This document shows, in pieces, positions 44,015 through 52,898 of a stretch of 64,000 bases of DNA; position 1 is the stretch's first letter; each line of letters opens with the position of its first letter. The stretch is from Bog-375 sp049698695 (GTDB taxonomy: Bacteria; Acidobacteriota; Terriglobia; Bryobacterales; Bryobacteraceae): NCBI GenBank assembly GCA_049698695.1, contig JBAVYH010000176.1, forward strand, positions 30,527 through 94,526, written 5' to 3'. The position numbers and the translations under genes are program-made. The notes under the pieces were generated by a model. That model saw nothing but the letters and a program-made list of their open reading frames with translations. It was not told where the DNA came from and did no database searches.

Positions 44015-45117
44015 CGGATATTCTCGCCCACTGCGCGAAACTCGCCCCGCCGCGACCCCGCCCGCTGCTCCTGGTAACTCATCTCCAGTGTGAAATAAGT
44101 CACCGGAAGCAGGAGGCCCAATAGCAGCGCCACCGCCATGTTGAGGGGCAGATTCGGCGAAGACGGCCGCTCCGGAACAATCGCCGGCTCGATGATTCTA
44201 AGGCGCTCGCCGCGGTAGCCGGACTCGCCACGAGCTTCGCTGAGCCGCTGCTCCATAGCAGCCAGTGCGGCCTCGGCCAACTTTCGCTCGGATTCGAGCT
44301 TTTCACGATCCGCCCGCCGTTGCGCCAATAGGTTCTGCTTTTCCGCCTCCTGTCGATTGATCGCAAGCAATTGGCGTCGCAGTTCCTGCAAGCCGGTCTG
44401 AGAGGCGCTAGCGCCCATGGTAGCCGGAATCTGCCGGGCGCGGTCCGCGGATTCGGCAACTTCCAGTTCGGCGCGCGCGATCTGCTCCTGGATATCCGCC
44501 CGCAAGCCAGCCGCCACGGCCAGGTCCGATTGCAGCGCTTCCACCGGCTCGTCGGTCAGCACGCGCGACCAGGCAGCGTCGGTCTCGCTCAACCGCTCCC
44601 GAGCCCGGCGCTCCTCCTGCGCGATGCCTTCCACCAGATCCTGGGCACCCTCCGTCGCGATGGCGCGATTCAGTTCCACTGTCTCTTCCGCCAGGAATTG
44701 CGCCAACGCCTGTGCTCGCGTGGGATCCGGCAGGGTGGCGGCGATCTCCAGAATGCGCGTGTTGCGCACAATCTCAACCCGCAATACGCTCTTCTGCAAT
44801 GATTCGATCGGGCGGTTGCCCAGTAACTGCCGCAATCCGAAGCGTTCCACTGCCTTCTGGAAGAGCCCGCCGGCAGTGGCAAAACGCTCATAGGTCTTGA
44901 GAGACTCCAGGTAGATCGGACTTACGGCCACGGCAGTGCGAAGGTCGGCTCCCGCCGGCGGATCGATGACGATCCGCGCCGTCGCCGTATACTGGCGAGG
45001 CATCAGCAGAGTCACGATGAGTGCGAGGGTCACGGCAATCGCACAGCTTGCCGCGATCGAGCGCCAGCGCAACTTGATGTAACCTATGTAACGAAACGCG
45101 TCCGATGTGTCCGCCAT
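44011..45117 (-). CDS. Wzz/GumC-like polysaccharide chain-length protein
   Basis: A 368-residue inner-membrane protein with transmembrane helices near residues 20-42 and 322-344 flanking a periplasmic region, most of which (about 150-310) is strongly coiled-coil. The Wzz signature is seen at the start (YIKLRWRSI then PRQYTATARIVI) and before the second helix (PERPSSPNLPLNMAV). There is no fused tyrosine-kinase domain. Such proteins set the length of exported polysaccharide together with Wzy. It heads a three-gene minus-strand operon and lies only 28 bases from the divergent second ligase-like gene. Confidence 0.9.
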   Translation of the reverse strand: MADTSDAFRYIGYIKLRWRSIAASCAIAVTLALIVTLLMPRQYTATARIVIDPPAGADLRTAVAVSPIYLESLKTYERFATAGGLFQKAVERFGLRQLLGNRPIESLQKSVLRVEIVRNTRILEIAATLPDPTRAQALAQFLAEETVELNRAIATEGAQDLVEGIAQEERRARERLSETDAAWSRVLTDEPVEALQSDLAVAAGLRADIQEQIARAELEVAESADRARQIPATMGASASQTGLQELRRQLLAINRQEAEKQNLLAQRRADREKLESERKLAEAALAAMEQRLSEARGESGYRGERLRIIEPAIVPERPSSPNLPLNMAVALLLGLLLPVTYFTLEMSYQEQRAGSRRGEFRAVGENIR

Positions 45118-45145
45118 CCTGTTTTCTTGAGTTAGTGTAGCCTAT
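45118..45145. promoter_or_regulatory. 28-base divergent intergenic region
   Basis: Two divergent genes are separated by only 28 bases with no Shine-Dalgarno before the plus-strand ATG. Any promoters must overlap each other or lie within the opposite coding sequence. No box is assigned. Confidence 0.3.
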
Positions 45146-46969
45146 ATGGCATTGTTAACAGCGCTGGTTGTCCCGCTGGTGGCGTTAATTGTTACGCCCG
45201 GCCTGTTATTTTACTTTGATGTCACTCCCAAGTTAGTCGTCTTGCTGATCGCCACGGCTGCTTTGTTGGGTGGCTGGGCTATTCATAGGCCGACCCGGAT
45301 CCGGGGATTCCCCTGGTTCCCGCCCCTGGTGCTCTTCGGATTGGGCTCCCTAGCCCTGTCCACAATCCTATCTTCCAACCCCGCGCTATCGTTCTACGGC
45401 ACCGCGTGGAGGCGCTACGGGGCACTATCTCAAGCCAGCATTCTGGCTGTTGCATTTCTTGTCGCTACTCACACCGCCGGGCGGGCCGAACGCGTCAGCG
45501 CCGTTTTTCGCGGGATCTCGGCCGGCTCTTTGCTTGCCGCTATGTATGGAATTGCCCAATACTGTGGTCGGGATCCGGTGCTTCCTGGTTCGGCATATCA
45601 CATCGGGGAAGGCATTTGGACTATTGTCCGGCCGCCGGGAACGCTTGGTTACTCCAGTTACTTTGCAGTCTGGCTGGATATGGCGTGCTTTGCCAGTTTG
45701 GCTGGGCTGGAAGCGGATACCAATGTAACATGGCGCCGGATCGCCGGCGCATCGGCCATTTTATCCGTGTGCGCGGTGTTACTGAGTGGGACCCGCGGAG
45801 CCTACGCGGGCCTGTTGGCCGGCTTCGGTGTGTGGCTCGTCTGGAGGGGATTCCGCCTGACACGGCGGCTGGCCGCGGGCTTGGCGCTGGCAGCCCTGCT
45901 CGGCGTGGTTTTCTATTTTTCACCCGCCGGCTGGCAATTGCGCAGTCGAGCGCGTTGGTTCGCCGAAGACCCGTGGGGCGGCGCGCGGTTATACCTTTGG
46001 CGCGACAGCGCACGGATGGCGGTTCACCGGCTGGCCTCCGGGCATGGCCCGGAGGTTTTCAGCGCGGCCTTTCCACCCTATGAGTCCCGTGAACTGGCGG
46101 CGGCCTATCCCGATTTCGCCCACGAATCGCCTCACAATGTCTTTCTCGATGCGCTGGTAGCGCAAGGTTTTCCCGGCCTGGCAGTGTTTTGCTGTATCTG
46201 CGCCGCCGGGTTCGCGGCAGCCTGGCGGTTGCGGCCAAAGAGGGGCGCCATAGCTGCCTGGTTGGCAGCCGCCCTAGCAGCGGGCATCGTCAGCCAGCAG
46301 TTTGTGGCGTTCACGATACCCACGGCGCTGATTTTCTACACCATCGTCGCCGTTGCGGTCGGGCTGGCGTGCGAGACGGAAGCAGTGCGGCGGCGGCGAG
46401 TCTCGCAAATCCTGGCACTCGCAGCAGCGGTAACGTTGGTCTACTGTGGCGTACGCTTTGCCATTGCCGATCGCGCCCTTGAGTTGGCGCAGCGCGATAT
46501 CAATTCGGGCGACGCCGCGTTGGCTGCCTCAGATTACGTCCAATACGAACGCGAGCGTTTCCCGGGAACCGCCGCCGACCTCTGGTATTCCCGAGCACAA
46601 CTCGACCTCGCGCACCGAACCAGGAACCCGGTGACCGCGATACGCGCCACAGTCGAAGCCGGAAGGGCAGCTTTACGGGCCACTGGCACCGCGGAATACC
46701 CAGCCAATGCCTGGTACAACCTAGCGGTGTTCCGTGCCTCGCAAAACGATGCCGCGGGTGCCGAGATGAGCCTGCGAGCCGCCATCGCCACCAATAGTCA
46801 GTGGTTCAAACCGCACTGGACGCTGGCGCAGTTGCTCCTTATGGAGTCTCGCCTGGACGAAGCAAAAAGGGAAGCAGCTTTAGCCGAGGTGCTGGATGGT
46901 GGGAAGTTTCCCGAAGTTACCCGCACTTGGCGCGAGATTAGTACAAGACAAGGTCAAGGCCCCCTGTAA
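45146..46969 (+). CDS. O-antigen ligase-like membrane protein with C-terminal TPR-type region
   Basis: A 607-residue protein with about 11 transmembrane helices up to residue ~430 and a soluble C-terminal domain of ~170 residues. The Wzy_C motif is present as LLSGTRGAYAGLLAG before the main periplasmic loop and PHNVFLDALVAQGFPGL after it. The end region has helical repeats resembling TPRs (AWYNLAVFRASQND, WTLAQLLLMESRLDEA). This layout is typical of TPR-bearing O-antigen ligase-family proteins, some of which glycosylate proteins. It differs clearly from the ligase-like protein encoded on the other strand, so the two probably do different jobs. Confidence 0.87.
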   Translation: MALLTALVVPLVALIVTPGLLFYFDVTPKLVVLLIATAALLGGWAIHRPTRIRGFPWFPPLVLFGLGSLALSTILSSNPALSFYGTAWRRYGALSQASILAVAFLVATHTAGRAERVSAVFRGISAGSLLAAMYGIAQYCGRDPVLPGSAYHIGEGIWTIVRPPGTLGYSSYFAVWLDMACFASLAGLEADTNVTWRRIAGASAILSVCAVLLSGTRGAYAGLLAGFGVWLVWRGFRLTRRLAAGLALAALLGVVFYFSPAGWQLRSRARWFAEDPWGGARLYLWRDSARMAVHRLASGHGPEVFSAAFPPYESRELAAAYPDFAHESPHNVFLDALVAQGFPGLAVFCCICAAGFAAAWRLRPKRGAIAAWLAAALAAGIVSQQFVAFTIPTALIFYTIVAVAVGLACETEAVRRRRVSQILALAAAVTLVYCGVRFAIADRALELAQRDINSGDAALAASDYVQYERERFPGTAADLWYSRAQLDLAHRTRNPVTAIRATVEAGRAALRATGTAEYPANAWYNLAVFRASQNDAAGAEMSLRAAIATNSQWFKPHWTLAQLLLMESRLDEAKREAALAEVLDGGKFPEVTRTWREISTRQGQGPL

Positions 46970-47074
46970 CATAAGTAAACTCTCAACTCGCCGTCCAGGC
47001 AAACCAGGTAAAATCTCGTCGCGACGTTGGACTGCCCGACAACCCCACTTAGAATCGAAGGCAGGGGAATTCAA

Positions 47075-47890
47075 ATGAGATCGGTTTTGATGGCTCTGGC
47101 AATACTCGCTTGTGCGGCTGCGGTATTCGCCCAGACGCCGGTCGTGGCACAAGGGGGCGTACTGAATGCGGCGAGCTTCGCGCTTAACCAAGGCGTAGCT
47201 CCGGGTTCTCTGGTTTCGATCTTTGGGACGAATCTCGCCGCCAATCTAGCCCAAGCCGATACCATCCCTCTCTCCACATCTTTGGGCAACGTGACCGTGA
47301 CGTTTAACAACCTACCTGCGCCGCTACTGTTCGTCAATCACGATCCGGTCAATGGCGATCAGATTAACGCCCAGTTGCCGTACGAAGTGTCCGCCGGCAA
47401 TGCGCAGGTAGTTGTCAACCGTGGTGGAGTCGCGTCGGCGCCCGCGAACCTGAATGTGATATCGGCTGCGCCGGGCATTTTCGCGGTGAACTTCGGAGTC
47501 GGCCAAGCGATCGCTTACGGCAATAGCGACGGCCAGTTTGCGGCGCCGGTAGGCTCCATCCCGGGATTGACCACGCACCCCGCCAAGATCGGCGACCCAA
47601 CCACTCTGGTGATCCTCGCCACCGGCCTGGGCGCCGTGACTCCGCCTGTAACCACGGGAAGCGCTGTTACCGACGGGCAGATTCATTACACCGTGGTGAA
47701 TCCTACCGTGCTGGTTGGCGGCGTCGAGGCCCAGTTGATCTTCTCCGGGCTTCAGCCCCAGTTTCCCGGTGTCTACCAACTCAACATCATCATTGCTCCC
47801 GGCACTCCCACGGGCGACGCGATTCCATTGCAATTAGTAATGGACGGGATCACCACCACGAATCAAGTTACCATCGCGGTTACGGACTAA
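47075..47890 (+). CDS. Small secreted TIGR03437-type protein (Solibacter C-terminal domain)
   Basis: A 271-residue exported protein starting MRSVLMALAILACAAAVFAQ, a signal peptide, with AGGGGA seven bases before the ATG. The mature part consists entirely of the domain normally found at the C-terminus of large secreted proteins in Solibacter relatives, with GGVLNAASF, PGSLVSIFGTNLA, INAQLPYEV, LVILATGLGAV and PGVYQLNIIIAPG. Here it stands alone. The domain's function is unknown; in big proteins it may anchor or sort the protein at the cell surface. Its position beside polysaccharide polymerisation genes makes a surface role plausible. It is also a good lineage marker. Confidence 0.9.
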   Translation: MRSVLMALAILACAAAVFAQTPVVAQGGVLNAASFALNQGVAPGSLVSIFGTNLAANLAQADTIPLSTSLGNVTVTFNNLPAPLLFVNHDPVNGDQINAQLPYEVSAGNAQVVVNRGGVASAPANLNVISAAPGIFAVNFGVGQAIAYGNSDGQFAAPVGSIPGLTTHPAKIGDPTTLVILATGLGAVTPPVTTGSAVTDGQIHYTVVNPTVLVGGVEAQLIFSGLQPQFPGVYQLNIIIAPGTPTGDAIPLQLVMDGITTTNQVTIAVTD

Positions 47891-47996
47891 ACCCGCAAGC
47901 CTCTGACCGACCGGCCGGGCATAAGCTCGCCGCCGGTCATTGACCAGCCAGTCAATCGCCAGCACGACTCGCGGCGCTGTTTATCGTGTCAATGAT

Positions 47997-48659
47997 TTAC
48001 CAGGAGTTAGTCCCGTGCAGCACTTCGGGAATTGTCTGTAACAGCACCCGCAGGTACATCCGCAACGAGCGGTTACATACCAGCTTCAGGTCCAAGGCGC
48101 GGCGCTCGGCGTAACTCAGCCGGTTGTGCCCTGACACCTGCCACAGCCCGACTAGGCCCGGCCTGACTTGAAGAATCTCGCCTGCAGCGGTGCCATAGTG
48201 CCGGTCGAGTTCGGTTGCGGTAAGCGGCCTGGGGCCAATCAGCGACATCTCGCCCGAGATCACGTGCCACAGTTGGGGGATTTCGTCCAGGGAGTGGCGA
48301 CGGCAGAAGCGTGCGAACCAGTGGGTGACGCGGGGATCGGAGTCGTGCTTGTTCTCAGCTCCTTGATCGTCGTGGACGTACTCGATCCAACGAGAGCCTG
48401 CCCCGGTTGGCGGTGGGTCCTGGCCCCACATGGTGCGGAGCTTGAGCATCCACAGCGTCGCTCCGCACCACCCCACCCGGCGGTGGGCGATCAGCGGCGT
48501 GCGGCGCGAAAGAAGCGACACGGTCACCGCACTGGCGCCGAGTACCGGGCTTAACGCTGCGAGTAAGACGGCGGAAGCGACTCGCTCGCCGATCCCAACG
48601 GCCTGCCACACCAGATCGACGGCGGGCGACGTCTCGCCAAGAATCCCTATCGAACCCAT
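47997..48659 (-). CDS. Undecaprenyl-phosphate sugar-phosphotransferase (initiating enzyme)
   Basis: A 220-residue bacterial sugar transferase that moves a sugar phosphate from a nucleotide sugar to undecaprenyl phosphate, the first step of repeat-unit synthesis. One N-terminal membrane segment (ASAVLLAALSPVLGASAVTV) is followed by the catalytic region with LKLRTM, the family motif SLDEIPQLW and LIGPRPL, and PGLVGLWQVSG. It lacks the four extra helices of WcaJ/WbaP, so it is the short PglC/EpsL-like type, though the acid bridging residues fit. It closes the exopolysaccharide cluster. Sugar specificity cannot be told. Confidence 0.93.
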   Translation of the reverse strand: MGSIGILGETSPAVDLVWQAVGIGERVASAVLLAALSPVLGASAVTVSLLSRRTPLIAHRRVGWCGATLWMLKLRTMWGQDPPPTGAGSRWIEYVHDDQGAENKHDSDPRVTHWFARFCRRHSLDEIPQLWHVISGEMSLIGPRPLTATELDRHYGTAAGEILQVRPGLVGLWQVSGHNRLSYAERRALDLKLVCNRSLRMYLRVLLQTIPEVLHGTNSW

Positions 48660-48763
48660 GCTTACACCTGCTGCGATCTTAGCGCCGGCTAATTACGCGG
48701 CTTGTTGAAGCGGTGTAAACAGAACGTAAAATCGGGCTGGCAAAGAGCGTAACGGAAGCAACG

Positions 48764-50443
48764 TCAGGCCGGCAGGCGAATCAGGAAGCGAGCGCCACGG
48801 CCGGTGGTCGAGTCGGCCCAAATCTCGCCGCCGTGATCGAGGATGGTGCGTCGCGACAGGGCCAGCCCCAGGCCCATTCCGTGGCGCTTGCCGGCGGTGG
48901 CGAAAGGCTCGAACAGGTGGGGCCGCACCTCGCTACTGATGCCGGCGCCGTCGTCCTCCACGCTCACGACCACGGAGTGGTCCGCCGGTTCGGCGGAAAT
49001 GCGCACGTGGCCGCCTTGCGGCAGAGCGTCAATCGCGTTAGCGATCAGATTCTGGAAAACTCGCTCGACAGACGGCCGGTCCAGGGTGAGTTCGATCTCC
49101 GGAGAAACATCGCACGCCAGGGAGACGCCGGGACGGGAGGCGGCGTCGGCGAGCGAATCGCAGGCGGCGAGAACCACATCGCGCAAGTGGCAAGCTTCGC
49201 GGCGGCGGCTGTGGCCACGGCTCACGTCAGCTAGTTCCTGTAACATCGCCAGAATCTGACGCGACGAACCGTAGATGCTGGCAGCAAGCTTTTTTACCTG
49301 ATCGCCGGAGAGTTCGGCATCCACCAGCATTTCCGCGCCGCCGTAAATCGCCGCCAGGGGATTGCGCAGGTCGTGGATGATGGAAGTGGACAGGCGGCCG
49401 ACGGTGGAGATCCGCTCTTGCCGGATCAACTCCTGGCGCGCCAGACGGAGCGAAGTGCACATTTCGTTGAAGCTTTCGGCCAGCCGCCCCAGTTCGTCGG
49501 AGCCGGACACGGGGACGTGCGCGTCGTAGTCGCCGGTTGCGATCCGCGATGCCGCCTGCTCCAGCGCACGGACCGGCCGCACGATGCGCCTGGCCAACAG
49601 GTACGTGCCACCGAGTCCGAGCGAGATCGCCAGCATCCAGATCAACACCATCTGGACGCGCAGCGTAGCCAGACGCTGATCGGCGGCCTGAAAGGAGCGT
49701 AAAATGCGCAACTCACCCACCTCCCCGCCAGCAATGTCGGCGAGCGGCATGACGAACTGCGCATAATTCAGGTGCCCGATTCGGACCTGCTCGTGGCGTG
49801 TCAGCTCCGCGGGCACGCTGACGGGAAGCGTGGATGCAATCAGCCGGCCGCGCGAAAAGAAAACGAAGTCGCTGCCGGTGGCTTGCTTCAGTTCGCGTGC
49901 CAGGGCGGCGTCTACCTCGAAGCAGGCCACCAGCACATTGAGCAGCGCCGATCCATGCGCGGCGGCCACATACACTGGCGTAACCACGGTCTGGTAGAGT
50001 CGCCCGTTCTCAATCACGAACCCGGTGGCTTGGCCGGGAAAGCGGGCGCTGACGGCGGCGAGTGGAAAACCGGGCGGTGTCTCGACCGCCGGACCGAGTG
50101 AGGCGATCACCGCTCCTCCGGGCTCTAGGACGTAGAACAAAGTGCGGCTGGGAGCAATGCTGTTCCAGAGATCGCTGGCAGTGTCGCGGATGGTCGTCTG
50201 GTCGCGTGTGCCGAATGCTGCCCGAACGTCGGACATGCGGCTCAGCACAAGGCTGACCGACGCGAGCCGCTCCGCGCGCGCCCGCCACAGCGATTCGTAC
50301 GCGCGCGAACTGGCGGCCACTTCCTCATTCAACATGACCGTGGCGTTGCGCATGAAGTGGTTCTGCACCAGCCAGCCGGCGACGGCTAGCAGGCAGGTGA
50401 TGGCCACCGACGTGGAGAGCATGATCTTCCACAGCAGCGACAT
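48764..50443 (-). CDS. Membrane sensor histidine kinase with HAMP domain
   Basis: About 559 residues. A first transmembrane helix (SVAITCLLAVAGWLV) and a second (MVLIWMLAISLGLGGTYLLA, near 290) enclose a periplasmic double-Cache-like sensor of about 240 residues. A HAMP domain follows (RRIVRPVRALEQAA), then a HisKA domain with His357 in SIIHDLRNP, and an ATPase domain with NLIANAIDAL, DDGAG and GMGLGLALS. ATG 50443 is preferred; a GTG at 50461, two bases after the upstream stop, is possible. It is the last gene of the minus-strand redox block and the likely partner of the OmpR-type regulator there. The signal is unknown; a redox or metal cue is inferred from context. Confidence 0.9.
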   Translation of the reverse strand: MSLLWKIMLSTSVAITCLLAVAGWLVQNHFMRNATVMLNEEVAASSRAYESLWRARAERLASVSLVLSRMSDVRAAFGTRDQTTIRDTASDLWNSIAPSRTLFYVLEPGGAVIASLGPAVETPPGFPLAAVSARFPGQATGFVIENGRLYQTVVTPVYVAAAHGSALLNVLVACFEVDAALARELKQATGSDFVFFSRGRLIASTLPVSVPAELTRHEQVRIGHLNYAQFVMPLADIAGGEVGELRILRSFQAADQRLATLRVQMVLIWMLAISLGLGGTYLLARRIVRPVRALEQAASRIATGDYDAHVPVSGSDELGRLAESFNEMCTSLRLARQELIRQERISTVGRLSTSIIHDLRNPLAAIYGGAEMLVDAELSGDQVKKLAASIYGSSRQILAMLQELADVSRGHSRRREACHLRDVVLAACDSLADAASRPGVSLACDVSPEIELTLDRPSVERVFQNLIANAIDALPQGGHVRISAEPADHSVVVSVEDDGAGISSEVRPHLFEPFATAGKRHGMGLGLALSRRTILDHGGEIWADSTTGRGARFLIRLPA

Positions 50444-50463
50444 GGATTGCAGGCGGCGCACGT

Positions 50464-51183
50464 TTATTTGTGAGTGGCGGGATAGAAGCCCGCGTCGTCC
50501 GGCGCAGGCGGGTAATCCTGCCCGTACTTGTTCTTGTGCGGAATGAAGAGGTAGCCATTCTCGGAAATGACGACTGGCGGAATCGAGACGCGCTCGCCGG
50601 AGATGGTGACACGGCGCCGCGCGTTTCGCAACGCGGCTTGAGTGGCGCGCTCGTGAAAGAAGGTGAGATCGAACTCGCCCTGCGGCACTCCACCGATCTC
50701 GAAGCGTCCGTCCGGCTTGGTGATGGCAAATAGCCGCGTATCCAGCACCACGATGACCGCGCTCATGCTGGAATGGATGTTGCAAAACACACGCACGATG
50801 CCGGGACGGCTGAAGTGGATGCTGCGCGTAGAGCCGGGTGGATACAGGCCGACGTCAAAAAGCTGGCCATTGTAGTTGGAGAACGCGTTGTGGAAGACCG
50901 GATCGAGATTGGGAAAATCCACCGTGGAGCCCACCGTAACGATCAGCAGATGGGGCTGAAAGGTTTTGTCCTTCTGCAGCATGCGGGCGTGCAACGGGGC
51001 TGGCGGCCGCGTCGGGCCGGCCGGCTCCAGCCACACCGCGACGCCAGAGTAGTCGTGGTGCTGGCGGACGGCTGGCGCGCGCGAATCAACCAGCTCCACG
51101 CGGCCCGACAGCGTGGCGGCGAAACCCGGGCCTAGCAACGCCGCGCTAAAGGCGCTAAAACAGATACGCGAAAGCAAGGTCAT
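50464..51183 (-). CDS. Exported cupredoxin with type 1 copper site
   Basis: A 239-residue secreted protein with signal peptide (SRICFSAFSAALLGPGFA). Residues ~65-155 form a plastocyanin-like fold with candidate copper ligands His98 (VFHNAFS), Cys134, His137 and Met140 (FCNIHSSM), the full type 1 set. A carboxypeptidase-regulatory-like beta domain follows (DGRFEIGGVPQGEFDL), giving a two-domain protein. Cupredoxins shuttle single electrons in the periplasm. ATG 51183 lies 29 bases inside the upstream porin gene, so translation is coupled; a longer frame back to 51309 is shadow sequence. In this block it could link the quinol oxidoreductase or the decaheme cytochrome to other partners. Confidence 0.85.
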   Translation of the reverse strand: MTLLSRICFSAFSAALLGPGFAATLSGRVELVDSRAPAVRQHHDYSGVAVWLEPAGPTRPPAPLHARMLQKDKTFQPHLLIVTVGSTVDFPNLDPVFHNAFSNYNGQLFDVGLYPPGSTRSIHFSRPGIVRVFCNIHSSMSAVIVVLDTRLFAITKPDGRFEIGGVPQGEFDLTFFHERATQAALRNARRRVTISGERVSIPPVVISENGYLFIPHKNKYGQDYPPAPDDAGFYPATHK

Positions 51184-52516
51184 AGTGAGGGTTGAAGCGG
51201 GTTGGGGACCCGATGTATGCCGTCTGGACGATTGCCGACTCAAAACTGGCGACCACATTCGAAACGATCTGGTACATGGCGTTCGCGCCGTAGGACTGGT
51301 TCTTGGCAATCAGGCCGGTCTGCAGGTCGCGGTTGCGGTCATCCTCCTGGCCGCCGAACAGGTGAAACGCCAGGCGGCGGGTGGCGCGATACTCGAGTTG
51401 TGCCCAACCGCCGGCGCCACGCACCGCCTTCGGCGCCCCGTAGTAGGGCACCACGACGCCTTGGCGAAGGCCGCCGATCACACCCATATTTTCGCCCAGA
51501 AAAGCGGCGCCAGTGACCGTGAAGGCCCGGGCCAATGGGATGCGCCAGTCCACGGACGCAATGCGCGACGGTACGGAATATCCGAGTAACTGCGAGTTAC
51601 TGATATGGAAACCGGGTGCGATCTCAAAGTCGCCGTTGTCGGCAGATTTCTTCCAGAACACGAATCTGCCTTCCAGCGCCGGCCGGCCGGCGGATGTGTA
51701 TGAGGAGTATTCGCCAGGCACGTTGCCGGTCTCGCTGGTCTCGAGAACTCCGGCTTGAACGCGGAGCCCGGCGGAATCGCCGAATCCAAACCGCTGCTCG
51801 ATGCGGGCCTGCGGCCGCCAGAGCCAAAGGTTGCCGGCGCCGGTGAGCGGCGAAACTCCAACCTGCGCCAGCGAATCCGGTTCGCGAGGCGCGAGGATCG
51901 GCTTATCTTGCGCCACGGTGAACGTGGTGTTCGCCCATTCGAAATTGATGGAGGCCACCCGCAACCGGACCAACTGGTCCAGCGAGTCGCCCGAGCCGCC
52001 GAACAGATCAACGTAAGCGTCGCCGGAGACCTCGGCCCCGGCTACGCGCTCCGGCGCCTGGAACCTCAACCCGACGATGGTCTGGCGCAGAGTGGCGCCG
52101 TCGGCGCGCGCGCTGGCCTCGGCTGCGGCGGTAGTGGGGTCCTGTTCGCCGCCTCCGTATCTACCGTTCACATATGAATTGAACAAGACCATGCCGGTGA
52201 GCTGGACCGCCGAATGGTGTTCGGATTCGACGCGGGTCTGGGCCAAGTCTCGGATCCGTTGTTCCGCCACATCGACACGCTCTGCCAGAGGTGGGGCCGA
52301 TGGCGAGGCAGACTGCACCGCGGTCGGCGCGGGGGCCGCGGCCGCGGAAGCAATCTGCTCGCGCAGCGCGTGGATCTCCGCCATCAATTCGCGGTTCTGT
52401 TGTTCCAGAACGTCGAGGCGCTGGAGAATGCGTTCCAGGTCCGCCGGCTCGCGCGTTTGCGCGGCCATTACGCCGGATACCACCGCCAGGAGGGAGAAGC
52501 GCAGCTTAAGGTGCAT
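51155..52516 (-). CDS. Outer-membrane porin-like beta-barrel with N-terminal coiled coil
   Basis: A 453-residue exported protein. After the signal peptide (LRFSLLAVVSGVMAAQ) comes a coiled coil (ERILQRLDVLEQQNRELMAE, about 28-60), an Ala/Pro-rich linker and a 330-residue antiparallel beta-barrel with alternating residues ending in Phe (AFAYLF). The arrangement resembles trimeric porins whose coiled coil anchors to peptidoglycan. No specificity motif is recognised. It overlaps the receiver-only regulator gene by 11 bases and the cupredoxin gene by 29, so all are one transcript. It may admit small anions or metal ions to the periplasm. Confidence 0.82.
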   Translation of the reverse strand: MHLKLRFSLLAVVSGVMAAQTREPADLERILQRLDVLEQQNRELMAEIHALREQIASAAAAPAPTAVQSASPSAPPLAERVDVAEQRIRDLAQTRVESEHHSAVQLTGMVLFNSYVNGRYGGGEQDPTTAAAEASARADGATLRQTIVGLRFQAPERVAGAEVSGDAYVDLFGGSGDSLDQLVRLRVASINFEWANTTFTVAQDKPILAPREPDSLAQVGVSPLTGAGNLWLWRPQARIEQRFGFGDSAGLRVQAGVLETSETGNVPGEYSSYTSAGRPALEGRFVFWKKSADNGDFEIAPGFHISNSQLLGYSVPSRIASVDWRIPLARAFTVTGAAFLGENMGVIGGLRQGVVVPYYGAPKAVRGAGGWAQLEYRATRRLAFHLFGGQEDDRNRDLQTGLIAKNQSYGANAMYQIVSNVVASFESAIVQTAYIGSPTRFNPHYDLAFAYLF

Positions 52517-52886
52517 GGATCAGTTCCTTGACCTTGCGCCGGATGGCGCTTGGCGAATAAGGCTTGGGGAAATACGCGTTCGCGCCCAGGCTCAGGGCGC
52601 GCTCAAAAGAAGCCGGATCCGGATCCCCGCTGGTGACCAGGATGGGCAGGTGGGCAAAGCGCGGCTGGTTTCTCAATCGCGAAATCAGCTCGAAGCCGTC
52701 CATCGATGGAAGGTGAATATCGGTGATGACCGCCGCGATGTCGGTTGTGTCGAGGATGCGGAGCGCCTCTTCAGCCGTCGACGTGTGGGCGAGGTGCGGC
52801 TCGGTATCGCCGTCGAAAGCGATTTCCATAGTGGAGATACAGTGCGATTCGTCTTCCACCAGAAGTACCGTGCGGCGCAGTACCAT
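52506..52886 (-). CDS. Receiver-only (CheY-like) response regulator
   Basis: A 126-residue protein consisting of one receiver domain. Conserved residues are Glu11/Asp12 of the acidic pocket, phospho-acceptor Asp56 in ITDIHLPSMDG, Ser/Thr in LVTSGD and Lys in YFPKPYS. There is no output domain, so it acts by protein contact or as a phosphate relay. It is cotranscribed with a full OmpR-type regulator 12 bases upstream and overlaps the porin gene. It could be a phosphate sink or alternative target of the kinase at the end of the block. Confidence 0.92.
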   Translation of the reverse strand: MVLRRTVLLVEDESHCISTMEIAFDGDTEPHLAHTSTAEEALRILDTTDIAAVITDIHLPSMDGFELISRLRNQPRFAHLPILVTSGDPDPASFERALSLGANAYFPKPYSPSAIRRKVKELIHAP

Positions 52887-52898
52887 TCCTCCACGTCC

